Shown in pieces: positions 44,754-53,564 of a stretch of DNA of 64,000 nt. The translations under genes and the position numbers were made by a program. Every line of letters begins with the position of its first letter. The stretch's first letter is position 1. Location of the stretch: NCBI RefSeq assembly GCF_014635285.1, contig NZ_BMCR01000006.1:62001-126000 (forward strand). The letters are read 5' to 3'. The notes below the pieces were generated by a model, which worked only from the letters and a program-made list of their open reading frames with translations, was not told the origin of the DNA and did no database searches. The stretch is from Stappia taiwanensis. GTDB taxonomy: Bacteria > Pseudomonadota > Alphaproteobacteria > Rhizobiales > Stappiaceae.

Positions 44754-45152
44754 ATGAAGCTCAGATACACGATTTTCTACGTCGAGGACGTGGCCGCGAC
44801 CCTGGCCTTCTTCAACCGGGCCTTCGGGCTGGAGACCGGCTTCCTGCACGAGAGCAAGGACTATGGCGAGCTGGTCACGGGCGAGACCAAGCTGGCCTTT
44901 TCCTCCCGCGCGCTGATGACCTCCTTGGGCAAATCGCCGCTTGCCCCGGATCCGCAGCGGCCGACCTTCGAGATCGCCTTTGAGACCGATGATGTCGCGG
45001 CGGCGCTTGAGCGGGCGCGACAGGCCGGGGCGACGGTGGTGCAGGAGGCGCGCGAGGAAGCCTGGGGACAGACCACCGCCTATGTGACGGATCCCGACGG
45101 CTATCTGATCGAGATCTGTTCACCGGTGAGCGGGACGGCAAGCCCCGACTGA
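44754..45152 (+). CDS. Glyoxalase/bleomycin-resistance (VOC) family protein
   Basis: 132 residues with one VOC fold: RYTIFYVEDVAATLAFFNRAFG opens, and VTDPDGYLIEICSPV closes with the metal-site glutamate. The ATG follows GAGGAG. VOC proteins do lyase, dioxygenase or resistance chemistry; which applies is unknown. Its last 52 bases overlap the convergent AraC-type gene. Confidence 0.88.
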   Translation: MKLRYTIFYVEDVAATLAFFNRAFGLETGFLHESKDYGELVTGETKLAFSSRALMTSLGKSPLAPDPQRPTFEIAFETDDVAAALERARQAGATVVQEAREEAWGQTTAYVTDPDGYLIEICSPVSGTASPD

Positions 45153-45775
45153 CGCAAGAGGTGCCGGCGCCCCGCATCGTGTTGCAGTCGTGCCGGCGAG
45201 ATGGCGAACCAGCGACGGAAGGCGCGGGTCATGTGCGCCTGATCGGCGTAGCCGGCATCGGCGGCCAGATCCGACAGCGGCACCTGCGGGGCGAGTGCCG
45301 CCGCCGCCCGCCGGGCGCGGGCCAGTTGCAGCCAGAAGCCCGGCGGTGGCAGATCGTGATCGCGAAACAGCCGCTGCAGGCTGCGCAGGCCAAGACCGAT
45401 GCGCCGTGCCGCCCTTGCCACCGAGGCGCTGTCCGCCGCTTCCAGGCTGTGGATGGCCTCGGCAAGAACCGGGGGGCGGGCGGTGTGTTCGGCCAGAAGC
45501 GCAGAGGCGTCCTCCGGATCGCAGCCGCTGGCGGCAACCCGGGTCAGCAGCGGCGCGGCGTCGACCATCGTGCCGGGCTTCAGCCGAAAGCCGGTCATGC
45601 GGGCGCCGGCGGCAATCTCCGCCATGCGCGGTGCCGCCTGCAACTCGGAGACAAAGCAGTCGGGGCGCTGCCCCGGCGCGGCGACCAGGATCAGGTCGCG
45701 GCAACCGTCAGGCAGGATCAGTTCGCGCGAGGGCGCGGTTGCCGTGTGGTTCCAACGTTCCAGAACCGTCGTCAT
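45101..45775 (-). CDS. AraC-family transcriptional regulator
   Basis: 224 residues. The C-terminal two helix-turn-helix motifs are visible in LRSLQRLFRDHDLPPPGFWL and LSDLAADAGYADQAHMTRAFRRWFAISPARL. The N-terminal ~100 residues (LERWNHTATAPSRELILPDG) form an effector domain seen in a subset of AraC proteins. The gene overlaps the 3' end of the VOC gene on the opposite strand, so antisense effects on each other are possible. The target is unknown. Confidence 0.88.
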   Translation of the reverse strand: MTTVLERWNHTATAPSRELILPDGCRDLILVAAPGQRPDCFVSELQAAPRMAEIAAGARMTGFRLKPGTMVDAAPLLTRVAASGCDPEDASALLAEHTARPPVLAEAIHSLEAADSASVARAARRIGLGLRSLQRLFRDHDLPPPGFWLQLARARRAAAALAPQVPLSDLAADAGYADQAHMTRAFRRWFAISPARLQHDAGRRHLLRQSGLAVPLTGEQISIR

Positions 45776-45822
45776 TCCGCTTCCTCGAGCTTCAGGGAGG
45801 GGCGGCGAGACACGGGAGGCGC

Positions 45823-46728
45823 TCAGCGGTCGCGGATGGCGACGAAACGGGCCAGCGCCAGCAGCGGCTCGGCTTGGGTGCCATAGGGCTGGAGTTCAGT
45901 GGTCGCGGCCTCGACGAGGCGGGCCAGCTCGGCCCGGGTCCAGTCGGCACCCTTGAGCGCCACCAGGGTTGCCTTGCCGGCGGCGGCATCCTTGCCCGCT
46001 GCCTTGCCGAGCGCACTGGCATCGCCCTCCACATCGAGCAGGTCGTCGGCGAGCTGGAAGGCGAGGCCGATGATCTCGCCGAAGCGGGTCAGACGGTCGA
46101 TGTCGTCCGGGCCGGCGCCGGCCAGCCGGGCGCCGGTGCGCGCGGCGTAGCGAATCAGCGCGCCGGTCTTCATCGCCTGAAGTTCGCGAATGTCGGTTTC
46201 CCCGCGCGGGGCATGCTGGGAGGCAAGATCGAGCATTTGCCCGCCGGCCATGCCGCCGAGACCGGCGGCCCGTGCCAGCTCGCGTGAGGCGGCAAGGCGG
46301 ATCTCCGCGTCCGCATGGACCGCAGGAGCGGCGATCAGGTCGAAGGCGAGGGTCAGCAGCGCATCGCCGGCCAGGATCGCCGTTGCCTCGTCATAGGCCT
46401 TGTGCACCGTCGGCTGGCCGCGGCGCATGTCGTCGTCGTCCATCGCCGGCAGGTCGTCGTGGACGAGCGAATAGCAATGGATGCATTCCAGCGCGGCGCC
46501 GGCGGTGACGACGCCCGCGTCGTCCCGGCCGAACAGCCGGGCGGCGGCGATCAGCAGCACCGGCCGCAGGCGCTTGCCGCCGCCAAGCCCGGCATGGCGC
46601 ATGGCTGCAATCAGGCGGTCCGGGCGGGCAATCTCGCCATCGAGAGGGGCGGCATCGAGCGCGTCGTCCAGTGCGGCGGCGATCCGGTCGGCGTCCCGGG
46701 TGAGGTGAGCGGCGATGTCGAGTGTCAC
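45823..46728 (-). CDS. ispA: Farnesyl/geranylgeranyl-type diphosphate synthase
   Basis: 301 residues from a GTG at 46728 with GGAG nine bases upstream; ATG starts further upstream (46809) are possible but add a proline-rich leader. First Asp-rich motif VHDDLPAMDDDDMRRG, second QLADDLLDVEGD, and GGKRLRPVL for pyrophosphate binding. It makes farnesyl diphosphate from IPP and DMAPP. No dxs gene adjoins it. Product length is assumed. Confidence 0.92.
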   Translation of the reverse strand: MTLDIAAHLTRDADRIAAALDDALDAAPLDGEIARPDRLIAAMRHAGLGGGKRLRPVLLIAAARLFGRDDAGVVTAGAALECIHCYSLVHDDLPAMDDDDMRRGQPTVHKAYDEATAILAGDALLTLAFDLIAAPAVHADAEIRLAASRELARAAGLGGMAGGQMLDLASQHAPRGETDIRELQAMKTGALIRYAARTGARLAGAGPDDIDRLTRFGEIIGLAFQLADDLLDVEGDASALGKAAGKDAAAGKATLVALKGADWTRAELARLVEAATTELQPYGTQAEPLLALARFVAIRDR

Positions 46729-46862
46729 GCGGGGCGTCTCCGGCGGGGTCCGGCGGCAGGGTCCGGCGTCTGGGTAACAGGGAAGGGCGCCGGCGGGCGC
46801 CCCTCGCATGGTCTCAGTGTCGCGAAACGCGCCGCAGGTCAAGCGCCCGTCTGCGGGGCTGC

Positions 46863-47387
46863 TCAGGCGGCGCCGGCTTCGAGCGCGACGGCGGCCGACT
46901 GGATGATCGCGGCGTAGCGAATGGCGGCTTGTACCTGATCGGCGCCAAGCCCGCCCTTGCGCAGGATGTCCTCATGGGCATCGATGCACATGCCGCAGCC
47001 ATTGATGGCCGAGACCGCGAGCGACCACAGTTCGAAGTCGAGCTTGTCGACCCCGGGCTTGCCGATGACGTTCATGCGCAGCTTGGCCGGCATGGTCTTG
47101 TATTGGGCGTTCGAAGCCAGGTGGACAAAGCGGTAGTAGACGTTGTTCTGGGCCATGATCACCGCCGCGGCCTTGGCGGCGCTGAGCGCTTCGGCGGAAA
47201 GATGCGGAGCGGCTTCCTCGATCAGTTCGGCGCGCACGGTTTCATTGCGGCAGGCAATGGCGCAGGCGACCAGGAGGCCATACTTCTGTTGTGCGGTGAA
47301 GGTCTCGTCGCTGGCCAGCGAGGACAGGTTCAGGCGCGTGTCCTTGGCGAAATCCGGCAGGGCATTCTTCAGGTTCTCGATCGACAT
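46863..47387 (-). CDS. ahpD: Alkyl hydroperoxidase AhpD
   Basis: 174 residues. The redox pair Cys131/Cys134 and His138 are in [13 protein letters not shown]; the N-terminal part matches AhpD ([15 protein letters not shown]). AhpD recycles oxidised AhpC, possibly with lipoyl-dependent partners. It lies 90 bases downstream of ahpC, separated by a strong hairpin (47429-47457). Confidence 0.95.
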   Translation of the reverse strand: MSIENLKNALPDFAKDTRLNLSSLASDETFTAQQKYGLLVACAIACRNETVRAELIEEAAPHLSAEALSAAKAAAVIMAQNNVYYRFVHLASNAQYKTMPAKLRMNVIGKPGVDKLDFELWSLAVSAINGCGMCIDAHEDILRKGGLGADQVQAAIRYAAIIQSAAVALEAGAA

Positions 47388-47428
47388 GGCAGGCCGCCTT
47401 CAACTCGGTGGGCATCATCTGGACAAAC

Positions 47429-47457
47429 CGAAGGCCGGGGCGGGACCCCGGCCTTCG
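47429..47457 (-). terminator. Intercistronic hairpin between ahpC and ahpD
   Basis: CGAAGGCCGGGG (47429... minus strand second arm) and CCCCGGCCTTCG form a perfect 12-bp stem around a 5-base loop, 20 bases after the ahpC stop. On the minus strand the stem is followed by GTTTG rather than a full T-run, so partial termination or 3'-end stabilisation is more likely than complete termination. This could give more ahpC than ahpD. Confidence 0.6.
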
Positions 47458-47477
47458 AAAAACAACTGGCCGTGGCT

Positions 47478-48029
47478 TCAGGCCGCGAGCGTGTCGCCAC
47501 CGACTTCGCGGTTGCACGGGCACAGCTCGTCGGTCTGCAGCGCATCGAGGACCCGGAGCGTGTCCTTGGGGTTGCGGCCGACGTTGAGGTTGGTCGCGTA
47601 GATGTGCTGGATGGTGTTCTCGTTGTCGACGATGAACGTGTAGCGGTAGGCCACGCCATCGGGCGAGCGCACGCCGAGGCCATCGACCAGGGTGCCGTTG
47701 GTGTCGGCGAACGACCAGATCGGCAGCTTGTCGAGATCCGGATGGTCGCGGCGCCAGGCCAGCTTGCAGAACTCGTTGTCGGTCGAGCCGCCGAGGACGA
47801 CGCAGTCGCGGTCCTCGAACTCACCGGCGAGACGGGCGAATTCGGCGATCTCGGTCGGGCAGACGAAGGTGAAGTCCTTCGGGTAGAAGAAGATCACCTT
47901 CCACTTGTCCGGGAAGCTAGCCTCGGTGATCGCCTCGAAGGCGCTCTCGCCGTTCTCTTCGTGATGGTTGAAGCCGGGCTTCACGCCAACGACCTCGAAT
48001 TCGGGGAGCTTGTCGCCGATGCCGATCAT
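47478..48029 (-). CDS. ahpC: Peroxiredoxin (AhpC/AhpE-type)
   Basis: 183 residues from the ATG at 48029. Peroxidatic Cys57 is in FTFVCPTE, and resolving cysteines Cys170/Cys172 in DELCPCNREVGG. It reduces peroxides and is recycled by AhpD. Divergent from the LysR-type regulator. The first gene of a probable ahpC-ahpD unit. Confidence 0.95.
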   Translation of the reverse strand: MIGIGDKLPEFEVVGVKPGFNHHEENGESAFEAITEASFPDKWKVIFFYPKDFTFVCPTEIAEFARLAGEFEDRDCVVLGGSTDNEFCKLAWRRDHPDLDKLPIWSFADTNGTLVDGLGVRSPDGVAYRYTFIVDNENTIQHIYATNLNVGRNPKDTLRVLDALQTDELCPCNREVGGDTLAA

Positions 48030-48172
48030 GTGTGTCTCCTCAAGAAGCTTGCCGTGCGGCGCCTGGCGCTCGGCACGACGGGTGAAGGTGGCACCACAGC
48101 ATTGTGTGTGGCGGCAGGACCGGTTATGCAAAGATTTGCCGTTCGGTCAAACCGATAAAAGCGATCTGCGCA

Positions 48173-48187
48173 ATCGAAAATATCGAT
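48173..48187. promoter_or_regulatory. Candidate LysR/OxyR operator between ahpC and the regulator
   Basis: ATCGA-AAATA-TCGAT (48173-48187) is a perfect inverted repeat with a T-N11-A-like core, sitting in an AT-richer stretch (48150-48190) of the 245-base divergent region. A partly repeated GATAAAAGCGATC lies just upstream. LysR regulators typically bind such sites to control the divergent target. Confidence 0.5.
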
Positions 48188-48274
48188 ACCATGCGGTGAC
48201 CCTGCGTGAGCGAAACGCGAAAAGCCGTCAGGCGCGCAGGGGCTTGACGTGAAAGACGGGGAGGCCCGCAGGCC

Positions 48275-49201
48275 ATGCTTCCGACGCTTCGTCAGATGCA
48301 GTATTTCGTCGCCCTGGCGGAGACCCGATCCTTCGTGCGCGCGGCGCGGGTCTGCCACGTCACCCAGTCCACGCTGTCGGCGGGGATTCGTCAGTTTGAG
48401 ACCTGTCTTGGCGCCGAACTGGTCGACCGCTCCGGGCGCAGCATTGCGCTGACCGACGCCGGCCAGACGATCCTTGACCGGGTGAGCGGCATCCTGCGCG
48501 ATGCGGAGGATCTGGCCGGGGCGGTGCGCACGGCGCGGCAGCCGCTCAGCGGCCGGCTGCGTCTTGGCGTGATCCCTTCGATTGCCCCCTATCTGTTGCC
48601 CCAGGTGTTGCCGGGCCTGCGCGCGCGCTACCCCGATCTGCGGCTGCATCTGCGCGAGGGGCTCACTGGCGCGCTGATGGAGGCCCTGCGCGAGGGGCGG
48701 CTGGATGTGCTGCTGATCGCCTTTCCTTATGATACGCAAGGTCTGGAAACGGAGATGATCGGCGAGGATCCGCTGTTGCTGGCGGTTCCGGGAGATCATG
48801 CCTTTGCATCGGGGGGCTGCGTTTCCCTTGCCAAGCTGCGCGGCGAGCCGCTGTTGCTGCTTGAGGATGGGCACTGCCTGCGCGAACATGTGCTGCGTGC
48901 ATTCGATGGTGCAGCGCCGCCCGAATCGGATGAGATCCAGGCCTCCTCGATGACGACACTGGTGCAGATGGTCGATAATGGGCTGGGCATCACCCTTCTG
49001 CCCCGGATTGCGGCGGATGCCGGGGTGACCCGGGGCACCGGGCTGGTGCTGACCCCGCTTGAGGCGCCGCTGGCCACGCGCGAGCTGGGTTTGGTGTGGC
49101 GCCGCCGGTCCGGCCATGGGGCGGACGCGCAGGCGCTGGCGGCCGCCTTGCGCGGCTATCTGAACGAGCGCGGCCGCCAGACACGGGGGGAGGGGGCGTG
49201 A
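48275..49201 (+). CDS. oxyR: LysR-family peroxide regulator, OxyR-like with only one redox cysteine
   Basis: 308 residues. N-terminal HTH FVALAETRSFVRAARVCHVT, then an effector domain. EDGHCLREHVL aligns with the E. coli OxyR EDGHCLRDQ block, so Cys201 corresponds to the sensing Cys199. The position nine residues later, where E. coli has Cys208, is Phe210 here. Other cysteines are C27, C44 and C182. Divergence from ahpC-ahpD supports a peroxide-regulator role, but disulfide switching in the classic way is not possible with this pair. It overlaps mtgA by four bases (GTGA). Confidence 0.85.
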   Translation: MLPTLRQMQYFVALAETRSFVRAARVCHVTQSTLSAGIRQFETCLGAELVDRSGRSIALTDAGQTILDRVSGILRDAEDLAGAVRTARQPLSGRLRLGVIPSIAPYLLPQVLPGLRARYPDLRLHLREGLTGALMEALREGRLDVLLIAFPYDTQGLETEMIGEDPLLLAVPGDHAFASGGCVSLAKLRGEPLLLLEDGHCLREHVLRAFDGAAPPESDEIQASSMTTLVQMVDNGLGITLLPRIAADAGVTRGTGLVLTPLEAPLATRELGLVWRRRSGHGADAQALAAALRGYLNERGRQTRGEGA

Positions 49202-49962
49202 GCGGACGGCGGCGCGGTGCCTCGGCGGACAAGCGGCAGGCCGACAGGACGCGTAAGGGGGGCGAGGAGCGCCGCCGCCGGCACTGGCTGCGCCGCTGGC
49301 TGCTGCGCGTATTCCTGGTGCTGTTGCTGCTGCCGCCGGCCCTGACGCTGGTCTATGCCCTGGTGCCGCCGGTCAGCACCTTGATGCTGGAGCGCTATGC
49401 GCGCGGGCTGTGGGTCGACCGCAGCTATGTGCCGCTGTCGCAGATCTCGCCGCACCTGATCCGCTCGGTGGTGGCCTCCGAAGACGCCCGGTTCTGCGAT
49501 CATGGCGGCGTCGACTGGCAGGCGCTGGAAACCCAGATCGACGCCCTTGGCGAGGGGGAGAGGGTGCGCGGCGCTTCCACCTTGACCATGCAGGTGGCCA
49601 AGAACCTGTTTTTGTGGAGCGACCGCAGCTATGTGCGCAAGGCGCTGGAGGTGCCGCTGGCGGTGATGCTCGATGCGATGCTGACCAAGCGGCGGATTCT
49701 GGAGATCTATCTCAACATTGCCGAATGGGGCGAGGGGGTGTTCGGCGCCGAGGCGGCGGCCTCGGCCTGGTTCGGTAAGCCAGCCGCCGCGTTGACCCGG
49801 ACCGAGGCGGCGCGGCTGGCCACCGCCCTGCCCAATCCGCGCGCCCGCAATCCGGCGCGGCCGGGGGGCGGGCATGCTCGTCTCGCCCGGATCAACCGGG
49901 CGCGGGCGGCGGCAATCGACCCGCATCTGGGCTGCCTTCCCGGTTTCCCCGGAGGCCGATGA
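49198..49962 (+). CDS. mtgA: Monofunctional biosynthetic peptidoglycan transglycosylase
   Basis: 254 residues from the GTG at 49198 overlapping the regulator stop; an in-frame ATG at 49096 lies inside the upstream gene. A basic arginine-rich tail precedes a transmembrane segment (about 31-55). The GT51 domain contains [14 protein letters not shown] with catalytic Glu95, [15 protein letters not shown] and [19 protein letters not shown]. It polymerises lipid II glycan strands in the periplasm. Confidence 0.93.
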   Translation: MSGRRRGASADKRQADRTRKGGEERRRRHWLRRWLLRVFLVLLLLPPALTLVYALVPPVSTLMLERYARGLWVDRSYVPLSQISPHLIRSVVASEDARFCDHGGVDWQALETQIDALGEGERVRGASTLTMQVAKNLFLWSDRSYVRKALEVPLAVMLDAMLTKRRILEIYLNIAEWGEGVFGAEAAASAWFGKPAAALTRTEAARLATALPNPRARNPARPGGGHARLARINRARAAAIDPHLGCLPGFPGGR

Positions 49963-49995
49963 GACGATTTGCGAAAAAAAAGCGCGCTTTCGGGC

Positions 49996-50024
49996 TGGCA
50001 AAAGCGGCAAAGGTTCTGTATAAG
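49996..50024 (+). promoter_or_regulatory. Predicted rpmF promoter
   Basis: TATAAG at 50019-50024 is a good -10, with TGGCAA 17 bases upstream (49996-50001) as a weak -35. It lies in the 149-base gap before rpmF in an AT-richer stretch. Confidence 0.4.
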
Positions 50025-50111
50025 CCCGCCATTCCTGCACATCGTGTGGACCCTTGCCCCGGGCAAACCCGGTCCGGGTTCGCCGAATATTGCATGACGG
50101 AGAGAATAACG

Positions 50112-50297
50112 ATGGCCGTTCCGAAGAGAAAAACCACGCGCATGAAGCGCGGATTCCGTCGCTCCGCGGACGCCCTGAAGCAGCCGACCTATGTCGAGGA
50201 CAAGGATTCGGGCGAATTGCGCCGCCCGCATCACGTCGATCTGAAGACCGGGATGTACCGGGGCCGTCAGATCCTTTCGCCGAAGGACGACGTTTGA
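50112..50297 (+). CDS. rpmF: 50S ribosomal protein L32
   Basis: 61 residues from the ATG at 50112 (an upstream ATG at 50094 would add six residues). [20 protein letters not shown] is the alphaproteobacterial L32 opening, and [14 protein letters not shown] follows. No zinc-binding cysteines, as in many alphaproteobacteria. Followed by a strong terminator. Confidence 0.97.
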   Translation: MAVPKRKTTRMKRGFRRSADALKQPTYVEDKDSGELRRPHHVDLKTGMYRGRQILSPKDDV

Positions 50298-50326
50298 GCC
50301 CGGCATCCGCCGGTTTGAATTGAATT

Positions 50327-50354
50327 GGGCCGGCCCCTCGGGGCCGGCCCTTTT
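50327..50354 (+). terminator. Rho-independent terminator after rpmF
   Basis: GGGCCGGCCCC pairs perfectly with GGGGCCGGCCC (50327-50350), followed by TTTTC. It starts 30 bases after the rpmF stop. Confidence 0.9.
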
Positions 50355-50390
50355 CGTTCGGGCGCCTGGTTGTTGGTTTTTTGCCAAAGA

Positions 50391-50413
50391 CGCTGCGTCC
50401 CGCGGACGCAGCG
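50391..50413 (-). terminator. Hairpin downstream of phaB
   Basis: CGCTGCGTCC (50391-50400) pairs with GGACGCAGCG (50404-50413), 10 bp with a 3-base loop, five bases after the phaB stop on the minus strand. The following TCTTTGG is a weak U-run, so it may be a partial terminator or a stabilising 3' end. Confidence 0.55.
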
Positions 50414-50418
50414 ACGGG

Positions 50419-51147
50419 TCAGCCGTTGGCGTAGTACTGGCCGCCGTTGATGGTCATCACCGCGCCGGTCATGAACGCGGCCTGCGCCGAAGCGAGATAA
50501 ACCACCGCCGCAGCGATTTCGTCGGCCTGGCCGAGGCGCCCGACCGGAATGCCGGCAATGATGCCCTCAAGCACCTTTTCCGGCACGGCGGCGACCATGT
50601 CGGTGTCGATATAGCCCGGGCAGATGGCGTTCACGGTGATGCCCTTGCGCGCGGTCTCGGCGGCCAGAGCCTTGGTGAAGCCGATGACGCCGGCCTTGGC
50701 GGCGGAATAGTTCACCTGGCCGAGCTGACCCTTCTGGCCATTGATCGATGAGATGTTGATGATCCGTCCGTGTCCGCGCTCGCGCATGCCGTCGATGACC
50801 GGCCGCGACATGGTGAACATGGAATCCAGATTGGTGCGGATCACCGAGGACCACTGCTCGTAGTCCATCTTGTGGAACCAGCCATCGCGGGTGATGCCGG
50901 CGTTATTGACCAGCACCTCGACCGCCCCGAGATCGGAAACGACCTGGGCGATGCCATCGTGGCAGGCCTGCGGATCGGCCACGTCCCACTTGTAGACGTG
51001 GATGCCGGTTTCCGCGCGGAAGGCCTCGGCCTTCTCCGTGTTGCCGGCATAGGTCGCGGCAACGGTGTAGCCGGCCGCCTTCAGACCCTTTGAAATCGCG
51101 GCGCCAATGCCCCGCGTTCCCCCGGTCACGATAGCCACATTGCTCAT
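50419..51147 (-). CDS. phaB: Acetoacetyl-CoA reductase
   Basis: 242 residues from the ATG at 51147. SDR fold with AIVTGGTRGIGAAISKGL for NADP(H), the catalytic serine in IINISSINGQKG and YSAAK for Tyr/Lys. The ITRDGWFHKM block matches PhaB. It reduces acetoacetyl-CoA to (R)-3-hydroxybutyryl-CoA for PHB synthesis. It follows phaA (209-base gap) on the same strand. Confidence 0.95.
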   Translation of the reverse strand: MSNVAIVTGGTRGIGAAISKGLKAAGYTVAATYAGNTEKAEAFRAETGIHVYKWDVADPQACHDGIAQVVSDLGAVEVLVNNAGITRDGWFHKMDYEQWSSVIRTNLDSMFTMSRPVIDGMRERGHGRIINISSINGQKGQLGQVNYSAAKAGVIGFTKALAAETARKGITVNAICPGYIDTDMVAAVPEKVLEGIIAGIPVGRLGQADEIAAAVVYLASAQAAFMTGAVMTINGGQYYANG

Positions 51148-51356
51148 GCAGTCCTCCCCTCGGCGATCATCTGAAACAGGATTTGTCAAAAAACTGAACT
51201 CCGCTTGCTTCGTGGCGGTGCGCGGATCCTTCCGTCACGATCTGTGTCATGCCGGTGTGTCGCCCGTGAACGGCACACTCCCTCCGGCGCGCCGGTCCGG
51301 GCGAAGTGCCCGGGCCAGCTGTTGATGTCAGCGTTCGATGAAGACGCTGTGACCGC

Positions 51357-52538
51357 TTAGCGCTCCACGCACAGGGCAACGCCCATGCCGCCGCCGATGC
51401 ACAGGGTGGCAAGACCCTTCTTCGCGTCGCGCCGCGCCATTTCATGCAGCAGGGTGACGAGAATGCGGGCGCCGGAGGCGCCGATCGGATGGCCGATGGC
51501 AATCGCGCCGCCATTGACGTTGACGATATCCGGGTTCCAGCCCATGTCCTTGTTGACCGCACAGGCCTGGGCGGCGAAAGCCTCGTTGGCCTCGATCAGG
51601 TCGAGGTCCTCGACCTTCCAGCCGGCCTTTTCCAGCGCTTTGCGCGAGGCGGGAATCGGGCCGGAGCCCATCAGGGCCGGATCGACACCGGCGGTTGCCC
51701 AGGAGGCGACGCGGGCGAGCGGCGTCAGGCCGCGCTTCTTGGCTTCCTCGGCGCTCATCAGCACCAGCGCTGCGGCGCCGTCATTGATGCCCGATGCGTT
51801 GCCGGCGGTCACCGAGCCTTCACGGGTGAAGGCCGGACGCAGCTTGGTCATGCCTTCCAGATTGGCGCCGTGACGGATGTACTCGTCCTGGTCGATGACT
51901 TTCTCGCCCTTGCGCTCGCGCACGGTCACCGGGGTGATCTCGTCCTTGAAACGCCCGGCCTTTTGCGCTGCCTCGGCCTTGTTCTGCGAGGCAACGGCGA
52001 AATTGTCCTGCTGGTCGCGGGAGATCTGCCACTTCTCGGCGACGTTTTCCGCCGTCTGGCCCATGTGATAGCCGTTGAAGGCGTCCCACAGGCCATCCTT
52101 GATCATGGTGTCGACCATCTGGTAGTCGCCCATCTTGTAGCCCGACCGCATATGGGCGCAGTGGGGCGACAGCGACATGTTCTCCTGGCCACCGGCAACC
52201 ATCACCGAGGCGTCGCCCGACTGGATCTGCTGCATGGCGATGGCGACGGTGCGAAGGCCGGAGCCGCACACCTGGTTGAGCGTCCAGGCGCTGGCGGCGG
52301 CCGGAATGCCGGCGTTGATCGCCGCCTGGCGCGCCGGGTTCTGCCCCTGACCGGCGGTCAGGACCTGGCCGAAGACGACCTCATCCACGTCATCGGGCGC
52401 CACGGAGGCACGCTCAAGCGCCGCCTTGATCACCGTCGACCCGAGGTCATGCGCCGGGGTGTTGGCGAAGGAGCCATTGAAGGCACCGACCGGGGTGCGG
52501 GTTGCGCTGACGATAACAACGTCGTTGGTTTCGCTCAT
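51357..52538 (-). CDS. phaA: Acetyl-CoA acetyltransferase (beta-ketothiolase)
   Basis: 393 residues from the ATG at 52538. Acylated Cys91 is in QVCGSGLRT, His350 in [10 protein letters not shown] and Cys380 in TLCIGGGMG, the complete thiolase triad. It condenses two acetyl-CoA to acetoacetyl-CoA. Adjacent to phaB and divergent from phaR, so it serves PHB synthesis; other thiolase roles are possible. Confidence 0.96.
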   Translation of the reverse strand: MSETNDVVIVSATRTPVGAFNGSFANTPAHDLGSTVIKAALERASVAPDDVDEVVFGQVLTAGQGQNPARQAAINAGIPAAASAWTLNQVCGSGLRTVAIAMQQIQSGDASVMVAGGQENMSLSPHCAHMRSGYKMGDYQMVDTMIKDGLWDAFNGYHMGQTAENVAEKWQISRDQQDNFAVASQNKAEAAQKAGRFKDEITPVTVRERKGEKVIDQDEYIRHGANLEGMTKLRPAFTREGSVTAGNASGINDGAAALVLMSAEEAKKRGLTPLARVASWATAGVDPALMGSGPIPASRKALEKAGWKVEDLDLIEANEAFAAQACAVNKDMGWNPDIVNVNGGAIAIGHPIGASGARILVTLLHEMARRDAKKGLATLCIGGGMGVALCVER

Positions 52539-52916
52539 AAGTAGCCTCCGAATCCGGACCTCCCGACACGATGCGCTTGCCCCCCTCTTTGGTGTCCAAG
52601 CGCGCTGTTCAGGCAAACTAGAGACGGTCGGTCGGGCTTAGTCAACCGGATCGGACCGGTGGAGGTGTGGAATCACGCGTTTTCGCGTCATCCTTTCGTC
52701 TGCCGAGAGGCCCTTGCCGCTGTGGTTCCGTGGCGTGCAGCTTCGGGTTGACGTGCCGGCGGGGGGCGGCAGTGGATAAAACGGTGGTGCGGGTGGGGGG
52801 GATTGGCTTATCGTGGCGGGAAATGGAAAGACGGCGGTGCCTAGGGCGTCGTCCGTCGCGGGAGGAATGTGGTCCTGCGACCCTGCGGGACACCGAGCCG
52901 GGATCCGAAGAACGAT
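52539..52916. other. Divergent regulatory region between phaA and phaR (378 bp)
   Basis: It must carry promoters for phaA-phaB (minus) and phaR (plus). A TTGACG at 52748 could be a -35, but no well-spaced -10 follows. I see no clear TGC-rich PhaR operator repeat. No ORF of convincing quality. Confidence 0.5.
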
Positions 52917-53531
52917 ATGGCCAAGACCAACGAGCCAACCATCATCAAGAAATACGCCAACAGGCGGCTCTACAACACAGGCACCAGTACCTACGTCACG
53001 CTTGAGGATCTGGCCGTGATGGTCAAGGACGAGGAGGATTTCGTCGTCTATGACGCCAAGTCCGGCGACGACATCACCCGTTCAGTGCTGACGCAGATCA
53101 TTTTCGAGCAGGAAAACAAGGGGCAGAACCTCTTGCCGATCACCTTCCTGCGGCAGCTGATCCGGTTTTACGGCGACAGCATGCAGACGGTGGTTCCAAG
53201 CTATCTCGACTACTCGATGACCTCGCTGACCCGGGAACAGGACCGGATGCGCGAGCAGATGGGCAATGCACTTGGCAACTCGGCCTTCGAGGTGATCGAG
53301 GATCAGGTCAAGCGCAACGCCGAGATCTTCGATCGGGCGATGCGGATGTTTCTGCCTTTTGGTGCGGGGCAGGGGGCCGGTCAGGCGCCGGAGAGCGGTG
53401 AGGCGCCGCCTGCCCCCGCAGGGGAGGCTGGCGCCGCCAAGCCGGCCAGCTCCGACGATCTCGATGCGCTGAAGAAGCAGCTGGCCGACATGCAGAAGAA
53501 GATCGATTCCCTCGCCGACGACAAGAAGTAG
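52917..53531 (+). CDS. phaR: Polyhydroxyalkanoate synthesis repressor PhaR
   Basis: 204 residues from the ATG at 52917. TIIKKYANRRLYNTGTSTYVTLEDLA is the DNA- and PHB-binding PhaR N-terminus (about 8-60), and the PHB-accumulation regulatory domain follows. The C-terminus is Ala/Pro/Lys-rich with a short coiled-coil-like KKQLADMQKKIDSLADDKK. PhaR represses phasin and its own gene when PHB is absent. Divergent from phaA-phaB. Confidence 0.94.
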   Translation: MAKTNEPTIIKKYANRRLYNTGTSTYVTLEDLAVMVKDEEDFVVYDAKSGDDITRSVLTQIIFEQENKGQNLLPITFLRQLIRFYGDSMQTVVPSYLDYSMTSLTREQDRMREQMGNALGNSAFEVIEDQVKRNAEIFDRAMRMFLPFGAGQGAGQAPESGEAPPAPAGEAGAAKPASSDDLDALKKQLADMQKKIDSLADDKK

Positions 53532-53564
53532 GCCAAGCGTCGGCGCGGGGCGGTTCAGCCTGGA

